NCBI RefSeq assembly: GCF_958295425.1
Contig: NC_081154.1
Coordinates: forward strand, 19,685,951 to 19,749,950
Direction of reading: 5' to 3'
Length of the DNA: 64,000 nucleotides
Source: Solea solea
Lineage: Eukaryota; Chordata; Actinopteri; Pleuronectiformes; Soleidae
Below, piece by piece: positions 53,493-64,000 of the stretch. Position 1 is the first letter of the stretch, and every line of letters starts with the position of its first letter. Both the position numbers and the translations under genes were made by a program. The notes below the pieces were generated by a model that had not been told where the DNA came from, did not search any database, and saw only the letters and a program-made list of their open reading frames with translations.

Positions 53493-54115
53493 TCAAATTC
53501 CCACGCCTGTAAATGAAACCTGAGTGTGTGACATGTTGGGAAAGTGTTGTCTGAATATTTCACACACACAGCGACACACACACACCTCAGGGGTTCTCAC
53601 ACTAAGGAGCTGGCAGCTGTCAGGGAGCCTGAGGCCCCTGGGTGAGAGCCCGCTTTGCCCACCCTCTTGCAACACCCCTGCCTTAGCTGAAGTTGTTACT
53701 CCAAAGAACACAGGAAGTTAGATATTGTTCCCCCCACACACACACACACACAGACACACACAGTGTGTGAGTGTGAAAGTTTCTCCACAGACGAACAAAC
53801 CTTCAAACTCAGCTCAGCGTCTGTGACACAGACACAGTTTCAGCTGGAACAACGGGGAAAATCCTCAGGGTCAGAGTTTACCGAGGAACATCTGGAGCTC
53901 ACACACACACACACACACACACACTTTCATCTCTCTTCCTTCTTTCCGTTACTCGCTGACTTTGTCGTCTTTTCATCACAAACACAAAACTTTACTTCAC
54001 TTTAAAAACAAAAGAAAAGCTCTCACCAAGAGGAAGTCGTCACTCTGTGATCTCTGCTGCTTCTGCTGCTGCTCATCTGTGGTGTGGAGCCTCACCACAG
54101 TGGGGGGGCGGGGCC

Positions 54116-54144
54116 AGAGAGAGAGAGAAATGAGCAACAGCTGC

Positions 54145-54182
<38 letters not shown>
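54116..54182. repeat. (GA)n microsatellite
   Basis: GAGAGA runs flanking a short unique CAACAGCTGCTGG. The surrounding 53900-54500 shows no gene; it may be 3' UTR of cep131 (minus-strand AATAAA at 54440). Confidence 0.9.
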
Positions 54183-54186
<4 letters not shown>

Positions 54187-54574
54187 AGCCCTGAGGATTT
54201 CTGTTGTGAAGCTGAATCACAACAAGGACAGATCTCTCCTCCACTGTTGGATTCTTCTAAAAATGACACTTTTCTTATGTCCTTCCTGTCCTGGTTGACA
54301 GTTTGTGCGTCTCCGTCTGGGTTCGTCTCGGGTCGGCGAGGGACGCCACGAAGACAGAGACAAACAAACAATTGTCTTCTCCTTCTCCGGCGGTGAATGG
54401 AAAAAAGAAGAGCGAGCCGTGCGTCATCAATCTTTGCTTTTTATTCTCCTCCTCCTCCTCCTCAGCTTTTAAAAGAAAATCATTATCACTGTGAAAAACC
54501 CACTAAAAACTAAACTAAACAAAGTAACAACAGTGAGTTTACACTGGAAGAGGAGACATCTGAGGTCACACAAG

Positions 54575-54577
<3 letters not shown>

Positions 54578-54619
<42 letters not shown>
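54578..54619. repeat. (TG)n microsatellite
   Basis: About 40 bp of TG repeat. Confidence 0.95.
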
Positions 54620-54789
54620 ACGCCGGTATCGGTCCATGGCGCTGATAAGGGGCAGAGGTCACACAGTTGGAGAATTATTGTCTTTGACAGAAACGTCACT
54701 AACAGCTTCACACATTCATTAAAGTCTAAAACGACTGTGTCGCACTCATGTCCATATCTGTATATCTGTATATCTGTATATCCATATCA

Positions 54790-55254
54790 GAGCACACACA
54801 CAGACACACACACACACACACACGCGCACGCACACAGACAGACACACACACACACACACATACAGACACACGCACACACACTCAAAGACACACAGACACT
54901 CACAGACACACACACACACAGACACACTCACACACAGACACACACAGACACACACACACAGACACTCACAGACAGACACTCACACACACACAGACACACT
55001 CACAGACACACGCACACAGACACACTCACACACACACTCACAGACACACTCACAGACACACGCACACAGACACACTCACACACACACTCACAGACACACA
55101 CACAGACACACACAGACACACAGACACACACACAGACACACTCACAGACACACTCACAGACACACACACACAGACACACGCACACAGACAGACACTCACA
55201 GACACACACACAGACACACAGACACACACACACTCACAGACACACACAGACAGA
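54790..55254. repeat. CACACAGACACACTCACAGACA compound array
   Basis: About 465 bp of CACA with GACA and CTCA interruptions forming imperfect higher-order blocks. ORFs on either strand are artefacts of the repeat. Confidence 0.95.
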
Positions 55255-55624
55255 TGAAATCTAACCCACAGAGCCTGGGTGTTTCCGTGTCACTGTATTC
55301 ACGGCGAGGACGAGAACAATGAGAGAAAAGTCCTCGCAGGTTTTTGTGTGAAACCTAAAGAATGAAAGCTTGTGAGCGTCCTTCCCTCCTGTCCTTCCCT
55401 TCCTGTCCTTCCCTCCTGTCCTTCCCTCTCCCCTCTCCCCTCCCCCTCTCGTCACACATCAATAATCAACATTTCCTTCTTCTCTCATTCACTTCCTTAA
55501 TCTCTAACGTTGCTCTCTCTCACAAACCTCTCAGTTTCTCATGACTCCGCAGAAAACCCACAGACAAACACTGAGGCAGCGCTTTTTATTATTTCCTCTC
55601 TGACTTCTCCTCATCACCGTTTTC

Positions 55625-55825
55625 TATCTCTTCATCCTACGCGGGGGGGGGGGGGGGTTATGTCGCAGGGAGCTGCAGCCAATCCCAGCTGACGTAGGGT
55701 GAAAGGGGGCGGGGTCACAGGTCACCTGTCCGTCACAGAGAGACACAAAACCAGCATTCACTCTCACACTCACTGGATTTACACACACACACACACGCAC
55801 GCACGCACGCACGCACACTCACTCA

Positions 55826-55862
<37 letters not shown>
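55625..55862. repeat. Fragment of the TACCGCTTTATCC dispersed repeat plus CA/CG array
   Basis: TCTCTTCATCCTACGCGG, a G12 run, GTCGCAGGGAGCTGCAGCCA and AGCATTCACTCTCACACTCA match the element at 22020-22230 in order. (CA)n, (GCAC)n and (CTCA)n follow. Between 55260 and 55620 only pyrimidine-rich CTTCCCTCCTGTC repeats are seen. Confidence 0.65.
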
Positions 55863-55864
<2 letters not shown>

Positions 55865-56394
55865 AGGTGTGGTTCAAACATTGTAACAAAACAAAAGCAC
55901 GTGTTAATAAATCACCAGCACTGTATGTTGGCGATTTTCTGACTCACATTCACCTTCAACTAGAAGTGATTTGTTTTTTTTGATCCTGATGCAGGAGAAA
56001 CACGCCCAGTGTGCGGCCAGGGTCACGTGACCTTTGACCTTTCCTCGTGGTCACAGCATGGACACAGACTGTGATGCATACCTGGACTCGGCTCCCTCCG
56101 AAACATCTGACCTCCCTGAGAACAGTGCTCAGAAACATCTGGAACTGCTCTCTGTGGGGGAGGGGGTACGATCTTCACCAGCTCTAAGGAATTTAAGTTT
56201 CCAGGAGGGGGGGAGGGAGGGGGAGGGGCGGTGGTGTTCACTCGTTCACAGTTCACCCTCGTCAGATCCACACGTTCAGTCTTGTCGGCAGAAAACGACG
56301 TCCAACAGGAAAAAGAGTCACATGAGGGTAGAGTGACACTGGTTACAGCCTGGAGGGGGGGTGAGGGGGTGAGGGGGGCGTGGCTTCCTGTCAG

Positions 56395-59300
56395 TCACTT
56401 CTCCAGCAGCTGCTTCCTCTGCTGCTCCCACAGCGCCTCCAGGTGGTCTGCTCTCTTCACAGCAGCCTGTCAGAGGACCAGGCTCATGTCACTCACTTAT
56501 TCACTCATTCATCCACAGTCATGTGTTCACATCTTGTTTGTAATAATCACCTCATACTGACGCCGCAGATTACTCACAGTCTCCTCCTTCTTCAAGATGG
56601 CCGACTTCACTCTGGCAAAACAGAAAAAATTAATCTTCATCGTCTCTTTACAACCATGAGCCGGGTAAAGCCCCGCCCCCCTCACCCCCTCACCGTTGGT
56701 GGACTTCAGCCAGCTCCTCCTCCTTCTCCTTGGTGACCCGCTCCACCTCCACACGCAGCCGGGCCCTGACCTCCGACACCTCCGCCTTCATGCGACGGTT
56801 CTCCTCCTCCGTCGCCAGCAGTCGCTCAGCAAACTCCTGCCGTATGACGTCGGCCAGAGCGCGGCGCTCGCTCACCATCCTGTCCCTGCTCTGAGAGGAC
56901 GGGGGACACAGAGACAGTTGGACGTGTGTCCAGTGAAGAAGCCGGCGTGGTCTCCTCTCTGCTCCTTACCTGCGTGAGGTCGTCCACCTCCTGCTGTCTG
57001 TGTCTGAGTTGGGCCTGAAGTGAGATCATGGCTCCCTCCGCCTCAACCTGCTGCCTCCTCAGCTCCTGCTGCTTCTCCACGGCTTCTCTCTCGGAGCGCT
57101 GCAGCTCCTGTAGCTCCGCCTCGTATTTGTCCCTGACGCGTTTCACCCTGAGGACGGCGAGAGCGTTGAGTGACGCCTGAACGACGGCACTGAGGAGAAG
57201 TTTCTCAGATTAAAGATGAAGTGTGGACCTGTTGTCTGCTGCTCTCTCACACGCCTCCTTGTCCTTGGTCGTCTCCTCCTCCAGCGTCCAGATGGCGAGC
57301 TCAATCTCTTTGTCGCGCTCTCGCCGTAGTTCGTCTTTGAGTTCGCACTCTCGCCGCAGAAGCCACGCCTCCTGCACACACACACACACACACACACACA
57401 CTGGATTGTTGTAATTACAGAGTCAATAGATTTCGTTGAGATGGAGCACAAAAAAAAACAGACCTCTTTTTTCTTGTGCTTTTCTTCCCACGTTTGTTTT
57501 TGGATCTCCAGACGTTCCTGCAGAGCCTTCACCTCCACCTGTGCACACGCACGCACGCACACACACACACACACACACACACAAGTCACTCATGTCACTC
57601 CCATCACTCCCGTGACTCACGTCACTCCCGTCACTCCCGTGACTCACGTGACTCACGTGACTCCCGTCACTCCCGTCACTCACGTGACTCACGTGACTCC
57701 CATCACTCCCGTGACTCACGTCACTCCCGTCACTCCCGTCACTCACGTCACTCCCGTCACTCACGTGACTCCCGTCACTCCCGTCACTCCCGTCACTCAT
57801 GTCACTCCCGCCACTCACGTGACTCCCGTCACTCATGTCACTTCCATCACTCACGTGACTCACGTGACTCACGTGACTCCCGTGACTCCCGTGACTCCCG
57901 TGACTCCCGTCACTCACGTCACTCCCGTCACTCACGTCACTCCCGTCACTCACGTCACTCCCGTCACTCCCGTCACTCACGTCACTCCCGTCACTCCCGT
58001 CACTCATGTCACTCCCGCCACTCACGTGACTCCCGTCACTCATGTCACTCCCGCCACTCACGTGACTCCCGTCACTCATGTCACTTCCATCACTCACGTG
58101 ACTCACGTGACTCACGTGACTCACGTGACTCCCGTGACTCCCGTCACTCCCGTCACTCATGTCACTCCCATGACTCATGGCACTGAGAAACTCCACACTG
58201 CCAGGGCTGCCTCTCTCTCCTCAGTGCTCATCCTCTTGGACCTTTCTGCAGCGTTTGACACAGTTAACCACCAGATCTTTACTTCCTCCCTTCAAGAACT
58301 AGGTGTCTCAGGCTCTGCACTTACCCTACTCTCGTCCTATCTTCAAAACCGAACATACAGAGTAACCTGGAGAGGATCTGTGTCGGAACCCTGTCCTCTA
58401 GCTACTGGGGTCCCTCAGGGTTCTGTCTTGGGCCCTCTCCTCTTCTCTCTATACACCAACTCTCTTGGTTCTGTTATTCTGTCTTATGGTTTTCCTATCA
58501 CAGCTACGCCGACGACACCCAACTCATTCTCTCTTTTCCCAGCTCCGACACACATGTAGCAGAACGGATCTCTGCTTGTCTGACCGACATCTCTCAGTGG
58601 ATGTCTGACCATCACCTGAAACTCAATCTCAACAAGACTGAGTTTCTTTTTCTCCCAGGAAAGGGCTCTCCTACCACAGATCTAACCATCACCCTCGACA
58701 ACTCTTTGGTAGCTTCTTCTTATACCGCAAGGAACCTGGGTGTGACACTTGATGACCATCTCTCCCTCACTGCCAACATTGCTGCAACAGCTTGATCTTG
58801 CAGACATGTGTTGCACATCAGGAGGATACGGCCTCTTCTAACCCAGAAGGCGGCACAGGTTCTGGTCCAGGCTCTTGTCATCTCACGCTTGGATTACTGC
58901 AACTCCCTCCTGGCTGGTCTCCCTGCGTGTGCCATACGACCCCTGCAACTCATCCAGAATGCAGCAGCTCGACTGGTCTTCAACTTACCAAAATTCTCCC
59001 ACACTACACCTCTCCTCCGCTCCCTTCACTGGCTTCCTGTAGCTGCTCGCATCCGCTTCAAGACTCTAGTGCTTGCGTTCCACGCTACAAACGGATCCGG
59101 TCCAGCCTACATCCAGGACATGATCAAAACCTACACCCCAGCCCGCACACTCCGCTCTGCATCGGCAAACCGGCTTGCTGCCCCCTCACTGAGAGGATTG
59201 GCATTCACAGAACTCGAGACTGTTCACTGTCCTAGCTCCCAAATGGTGGAACGAGCTCCCCATCAACATCCGGACAGCGGAAAGCCTCCACATCTTCCGC

Positions 59301-59983
59301 CGCAGAATAAAAACACATTTCTTCCGACTCTACCTTGACTAAGACGACGAGGACAAAAAAAAAACAAAAAACTTATACATCGCACTTATGACTAGCACTT
59401 CAGTTTCAGCGTGTCACTCATGTCACTCCCGTCACTCATGTCACTCCCGTCACTCCCGTCACTTATGTCACTCATGTCACTCCCGTCACTCCCGTCACTT
59501 ATGTCACTCCCGTCACTAATGTCACTCCCGTCACTCATGTCACTCCCGTCACTAATGTCACTCCCGTCACTAATGTCACTCATGTCACTCCCGTCACTAA
59601 TGTCACTCATGTCACTCCCGTCACTTATGTCACTCATGTCACTCCCGTCACTCATGTCACTCCCGTCACTTATGTCACTCCCGTCACTTATGTCACTCAT
59701 GTCACTCCCGTCACTTATGTCACTCCCGTCACTCATGTCACTCCCGTCACTCCCGTCACTCCTGTCACTCCTGTCACTCATGTCACTCCCGTCACTCATG
59801 TCACTCCCGTCACTCATGTCACTCCCGTCACACTCCTCACCTGGTGTCTCCTCTCCTGCTCCTCTCGGCTTCTGTCTAACTCTTGTGCGAGCGCTCGTCT
59901 GGACACAGACGTGTTCTCCTCCAGCTGCTGTCGCAGATCCTCCAGCTCCGCTCGCTGTCTGCGACACACAACACAGCTCAGTG

Positions 59984-60017
<34 letters not shown>

Positions 60018-61384
60018 CAGCTTCATGTCGACCTTTGACCTCACCGTGCAGCCAGCTGGGCCAGCCTCTCTTTCTCCTCTGCCACCTCAGTGAAGAGACG
60101 CCTCCTCTGCTGCTGGAGGGCGAGCTCCTCCTCCTGAAGCTGCTTCTCATATCTGACAAACACACAAACACGTTTCAGTGCCCGCTGATGAGAAGCAGAC
60201 GCTCTGCTGTGTTTGGATGAACCCACCTCTGCTTGGCGAGCGCCCTCTCTCTCTGACACTGCTCGTCTTTCTCCGTCTCCAGCTGCGAGCGCAGCGCCTC
60301 ACACTGGTGGACGTAGCGTTGCGTCGCGCGCTCGTCCGCCTGTAGCAGCTCGGCCTCGTGGAGCGAGCGCAGCTTCTTCAGCTCCTGTTTGTGTTTGGAG
60401 ATCAGCTTCTGGATCTCTGGCTCCAGACCTGAGGAGGAGGAGGAGGAGGAGGAGCAGAACATTCACAGCTCGACAGAGAACACTTGATGGACATGTAGTT
60501 TGTGACAGACGCAGGACAGTGAGGACAGACGCAGGACAGACGGAGGACCGACACAGGACAGACGGAGGAAAGGCGCAGGACAGAGTGAGGACAGACACAG
60601 ACGGAGGACAGACACAGGACAGACGCCGGAAAGAGTGAGGACAGACGGAGGACAGAAGCAGGACAGACGGAGGACAGACTCAGGACAGAGACAGGACAGA
60701 CACAGGACAGACTCCGTACCTTTGACTGTGATCTCTTTGATCTTCTTCGTCTTCTCGTCGATCCATTTCTCCCGGCGGATTTTCTCGGTGACGCACATGA
60801 GCTCCTTCAGCTTCTTGATCTCCTGTGGACACAGCGAGATCACGCGTGAATTCAGAGGGGCGTGACTTATATTACATCCACCATGTTTTTACTTTAGAGA
60901 ACAACTCAAACGTATGATCCACAGAATCAACACTTGTAAACACAGCTGGTGTGTCTTTAAAACGATGATGATGATGACGATGACGTTGTTGTTCACTTCA
61001 TCACTTCCTGCCGTTACAGCGTTTCCGTGACACTCACTCATAAATGTGTGTTAATAATAACATTCACATGCAGACACATGAACTCTAACCACAGACTGAG
61101 AGAGGAGAAGCCAAAGTTACCTCACACAGGGGGACCAGAACGTGCCACACCTACAGCCAGGACAAGACGGACACACGGACAGAGCGGTGAAGAGCAGCAA
61201 GAAGAAGAAGAAGAAGTTCAACCAAAGCAAGACACTGAGGCGCAGAGAGACAGAGAGAGCGTCTCACCACTTCATGCTGCTCCTGCATCTGCTTCATCTT
61301 CTTCATGTACTTGTGATCCACCTGCTTCAGCTCGCCCAGCACTCCCTCACAGCGCTCGCTCAGAGCCTTCTTATCAGAGATCAG
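56395..61384 (-). CDS. cep131: Centrosomal protein of 131 kDa (CEP131/AZI1), C-terminal exons
   Basis: Coiled-coil protein of centriolar satellites and cilia. Eleven exons lie here: 61268-61384, 60720-60822, 60227-60428, 60045-60152, 59841-59958, 57464-57538, 57229-57371, 56970-57147, 56694-56890, 56551-56611 and 56395-56466. They join in frame and sum to 1,374 nt, 457 codons plus TGA. The 5' exons lie beyond the right edge. Nearly all is predicted coiled coil, with segments characteristic of CEP131: EIKKLKELM, REKWIDEKTKKIKEITVKG, LEPEIQKLISKHKQELKKL, LHEAELLQADERA, RDKEIELAI, RVKRVRDKYEAELQEL, DVIRQEFAERL and the C-terminal AAVKRADHLEALWEQQRKQL. The intron between 57538 and 59841 carries a minisatellite split by a LINE; the intron at 60480-60715 carries another minisatellite. 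The lying of aatk and cep131 near each other agrees with their neighbouring positions on human 17q25. Confidence 0.93.
57583..58190. repeat. 9-bp minisatellite (GTCACTCCC) in cep131 intron, left part
   Basis: About 65 units of GTCACTCCC with GTGACTCAC and GTCACTCAT variants. The right part continues at 59411-59830 on the far side of a LINE fragment. Confidence 0.95.
58191..59400 (+). mobile_element. L2-like LINE fragment (reverse transcriptase end), opposite to cep131
   Basis: Plus-strand reverse transcriptase motifs in order: LILLDLSAAFDTVNH (58229), TGVPQGSVLGPLLF (58407), YADDTQLILSF (58505, in a different frame), LKLNLNKTEFLFLPG, then the C-terminal SRLDYCNSLLAGLP and LHWLPVAARIRFKTL. 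A frameshift near 58480-58500 and a TGA at 58793-58795 disable it. The 5' end (endonuclease) is missing; the 3' side ends in an A-rich stretch at 59355-59372. Confidence 0.9.
59411..59830. repeat. 9-bp minisatellite (GTCACTCCC), right part
   Basis: Same unit as 57583-58190 but richer in GTCACTTAT and GTCACTAAT variants. It ends about 10 bp from the donor of the cep131 exon at 59841. Confidence 0.95.
60505..60715. repeat. GGACAGACGGAGGACAGACA minisatellite in cep131 intron
   Basis: About 14 units of 14-15 bp of the type GACAGACGCAGGACAGACGG, filling most of the intron between exons 60720-60822 and 60227-60428. Related in composition to the array at 52083-53287. Confidence 0.85.
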
Positions 61385-61462
61385 CTGCACACAGAGCACA
61401 CCACGTACATTCATCAGCACCGCGTGGTTCAGACTGAGACTACGACGTCTACGTCACATGAT

Positions 61463-61510
61463 GAGTCTTTATCTCACTGTGAGACGGACTGAAGTCTGTA
61501 AACCACTCAC
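61463..61510. mobile_element. Foldback/MITE element, copy D, left part
   Basis: GAAGTCTGTAAACCACTCAC is the left arm of the foldback family. It is interrupted by the hAT element and resumes at 63729 with TCTCCCACACC. Confidence 0.8.
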
Positions 61511-63728
61511 CAGGGGCGTCACTAGGTTTTAAGGACAGGGGGGGCTTAGCCCCCAGGAGATGCACAGAATGTGAGCGAACGTTTAATTTCACAAACAGCT
61601 AACAAAAACTGAGAAATGGCACGTTTTGGACAGATTTAACAGAGATACTTTACTGTGCAAATGTTTTAGGCCACCATTACATTTTTAACACAGTACAACA
61701 ACAAACACAAGAAGTACTGTATGTTTACAGCATTAACAACAACAAAAAGAAAAAAATCCACATAGTTACAGTGCCGTATTTAACCAATGCTTCTTATTCA
61801 TTAAGAGCCCACATGTATTAGCCAAAACTGTATGCAAAAAAAAGAGCACTGTGTTCTCAGAAAGTACACCATTTTAAAATAACATGGCTACAATTGGCAG
61901 CTACTTGGTGGGTGGAAGCATCAAAGAATGTCGTCTGTTTTTAAGGGTGGCAAAGGCGTCTATCACTCTATTGGGATTTAGGTGCTGAAGCTCCTCTTTT
62001 TCAATTGACATGACTGCAAGACTGTGAATGCCATGACTTTCACTCACAACACAATAATTGTTTACTCCCAAATATTTTGAAGTCACACAGAATATATTTT
62101 GGGCACATATGTGACTAAAATGGTTGTAATTTTAAGCCCTGAAAAAATATAACTTAATTACATAAATTACAGTTATATTAAGGTACTCTTGAAAATATTT
62201 GGGCCAGGCTAATTTGGCTTATACATCACTCTCTTGTAGGGATGCACGATATATCGTCATTAATATTGGTATCGGCCGATGTTCGTCATTTTTTAACATA
62301 TCGGCATCGGTCCAATGAGTAAAACTGCGCCGATTTTAACAACCGATGTTAATACCCGTCTATTTGCTGTTTGTGTATGTGTGTCGGGAAGGGGAGGCCA
62401 TGCTGCATTTCTTTGAACATGTTACAGTGACGCAAGTGCAGCACAAGGTGTGTGTGTGTGTTGAGGAGAGATAATGTCAGCGGTGTGGGCGTTTTTTCAG
62501 GGTGTCGATAGAAGATACGCGAAAAGCATTATGCAACACTTGCAAAGTTGAGATAGGCCTGCAGTCATAGGCCTAATGACGCCACTGACTCTCCTAAATA
62601 AAAGCTCAAGTTAAATAAGTCTTGTATGGTGCACTTGGACTGAAATGTTTCATATTTCATATTCATATTGAGTTCCATAAAATTCCAGGACTGTCTGCAT
62701 CACAAATGACTCTATCCTGTGAAATCCTTTAGACTCACCTTTCCAGTAGAGGTTTCTCCCCTCTCACTCTCTCTGCTCCTCTGCCCTGACTCCTTCAGGT
62801 CAATAGGGGTGGTGGAGTGATTATTATTATTACTACCGTATTATCATTATTATTATTATTATTATCCACATAATCATACGTGAATGAGCTGTTTCACGGT
62901 GTGCATCTGATGCTGGAGCTGATGCTCCAGAAGGAAGTCAGCCCAAAGATAATATGAAGAGTGCACACCTAACTCTATAAACAACCAGGACCTTCACATT
63001 GCATTTCGGACTAACTAGCTAGCTACTGTAAGTAGCAGAGTTCTTTTGGAGCTGAAATGTAACTTTTGACCGCAAACAATAAAGGTAAGACGTGCACAGA
63101 GATATACAGCACGCATCTCATGCTGCCTCCTGTACAGGGGGCTCTCGGCTACAGAGTGTGTAAGCCAGGTTTTTATTTGTCAAACAGGGAGCATTTGGCA
63201 ATTACGTGGGACTTTCTGCTGTTAGCTGGGGGGCTGCAGCTAACTTATTGTTACTATCAGCAGTGAAACTTACTCTCTTGAAAAAATGTCGTATATCCAT
63301 TCTTGTTCACGTTCTTCTCCTAATGCTGCTCTAGTCGGTTCTGTGTGCTCCGCTCCCGGTACACACACTGCAGGTACCCAGGTACCGAGTGCAAGCTAGG
63401 TTGCAGGGAAAACGTGGACTGGATTTCAGTGATTTGCGTGCTCTATATGAACAAGTGGAATGCACTCGATAACGACGCACTGACTCTGACTCTCTACCGC
63501 TTCCATAAGGGAAACTAAGATTTATGATCACATTTAAGTTAATAATAACTGGTTATATGATTATTTATCTAAACTCAAATTCTCGCCACATTATATTGAA
63601 TTTGTCAGCACTTTTTTGTAAAAAAAAAAAAAAAAAAATCTTTTTTTTTATAAATGAACATAAAATTATTTAGGGGGGCTTAAGAATATTTTTTTAGCCC
63701 CCCTAAAATAGGCCTAATGACGCCACTG
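61511..63728 (-). mobile_element. hAT-type transposon (composite, non-autonomous), copy 2
   Basis: 2,218 bp, near-identical to 24682-26909 with the same ends and the same internal extra terminus (about 62568-62587). The 8-bp target duplication CCACTCAC is perfect (61503-61510 and 63729-63736). It differs by a shorter TG run near 62450, a 10-bp duplication near 62160 and scattered substitutions. The transposase C-terminal remnant is at 61901-62086 (minus). It sits in an intron of cep131. Confidence 0.92.
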
Positions 63729-64000
63729 CCACTCACTCTCCCACACCCACAGAGAAAACCAGTGATTTTAACGTCACACACACAGAGAGTTGTTGATCCA
63801 CTGCTGCCTCCATCACTAAGTTCAAATGTCGGATTTTGTCACTTCGGCATTAAAAATCCATTGTTCAGATTGACCCTAGTGACACAAAGTGACCACACGA
63901 GGCAGCAGAGGACCAGCAGCTCCCGTGTCCTTGTGAGCTAAAATCACTGACTTTCTCTGTGGGGATGGTGTGGGAGAGTGAGCGGTTTACAGATGTCAGT
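63729..64000. mobile_element. Foldback/MITE element, copy D, right part
   Basis: Continues from 61510: right of the duplicated CCACTCAC come the arm, the GATCCACTGCTGCCTCC and CACACGAGGCAGCAG cores, and the inverted end GTGTGGGAGAGTGAGCGGTT, reaching the window edge. Confidence 0.8.

Noticed and set aside
57441..58559. 372-codon plus-strand ORF joining Thr/Val/His repeats to reverse transcriptase
   Set aside because: A chance read-through from antisense cep131 and the 9-bp minisatellite into a frameshifted LINE.

Overview
This is eukaryotic, almost certainly teleost fish, DNA. The genes are split into short exons with GT/AG junctions. The spacers are full of CA/TG, CACT and GA microsatellites and long minisatellites. 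The interspersed repeats are of fish type: Tc1/mariner, hAT, L2-like and RTE-like LINE pieces, foldback elements. All recognisable genes read on the minus strand. Exon coordinates below were read by hand from splice signals and reading-frame continuity. The two complete coding sequences with introns add up to exact multiples of three, as do the cep131 exons that are present.

Layout, left to right. (1) 1-5.4 kb: a 5'-partial tandem copy of a P4HA1-like collagen prolyl 4-hydroxylase alpha gene (exons 1-6), its introns swollen by a 22-bp minisatellite, followed by a Tc1 remnant. (2) 5.6-10.3 kb: a CpG-rich block and then a complete, apparently functional 14-exon copy of the same gene (536 aa). 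(3) 10.7-23.6 kb: aatk (LMTK1, lemur tail kinase 1). Signal-peptide, transmembrane and juxtamembrane exons lie on the right and the long C-terminal tail exon on the left. The kinase-domain exons are missing inside a 200-N assembly gap, and three single-base indels in G runs break the tail exon. (4) 24.7-38.9 kb: a hAT-type element inserted into a roughly 12-kb satellite of 33-39-bp units with 1,476-bp and 2,643-bp higher-order repeats. (5) 40.2-51.9 kb: a nine-exon ST6GALNAC1-like sialyltransferase (459 aa). Its first intron holds an unrecognised 1,243-codon single-exon ORF with internal repeats, plus a shrunken decayed copy of that ORF. (6) 52-56.3 kb: minisatellites and microsatellites. (7) 56.4-61.4 kb: the 3' half of cep131 (centrosomal coiled-coil protein), with an L2-like LINE sitting in a 9-bp minisatellite in one intron. 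(8) 61.5-63.7 kb: a second near-identical copy of the hAT element, inserted into a foldback element.

The genes do not form a pathway: collagen hydroxylation in the ER, a neuronal membrane kinase, Golgi O-glycan sialylation, and the centrosome. aatk, cep131 and ST6GALNAC genes lie together on human 17q25, so that part looks like conserved synteny. The most interesting unexplained item is the nested 1,243-codon ORF and its decayed relative. The best-supported structural findings are the two hAT copies with perfect 8-bp target duplications and the higher-order satellite.
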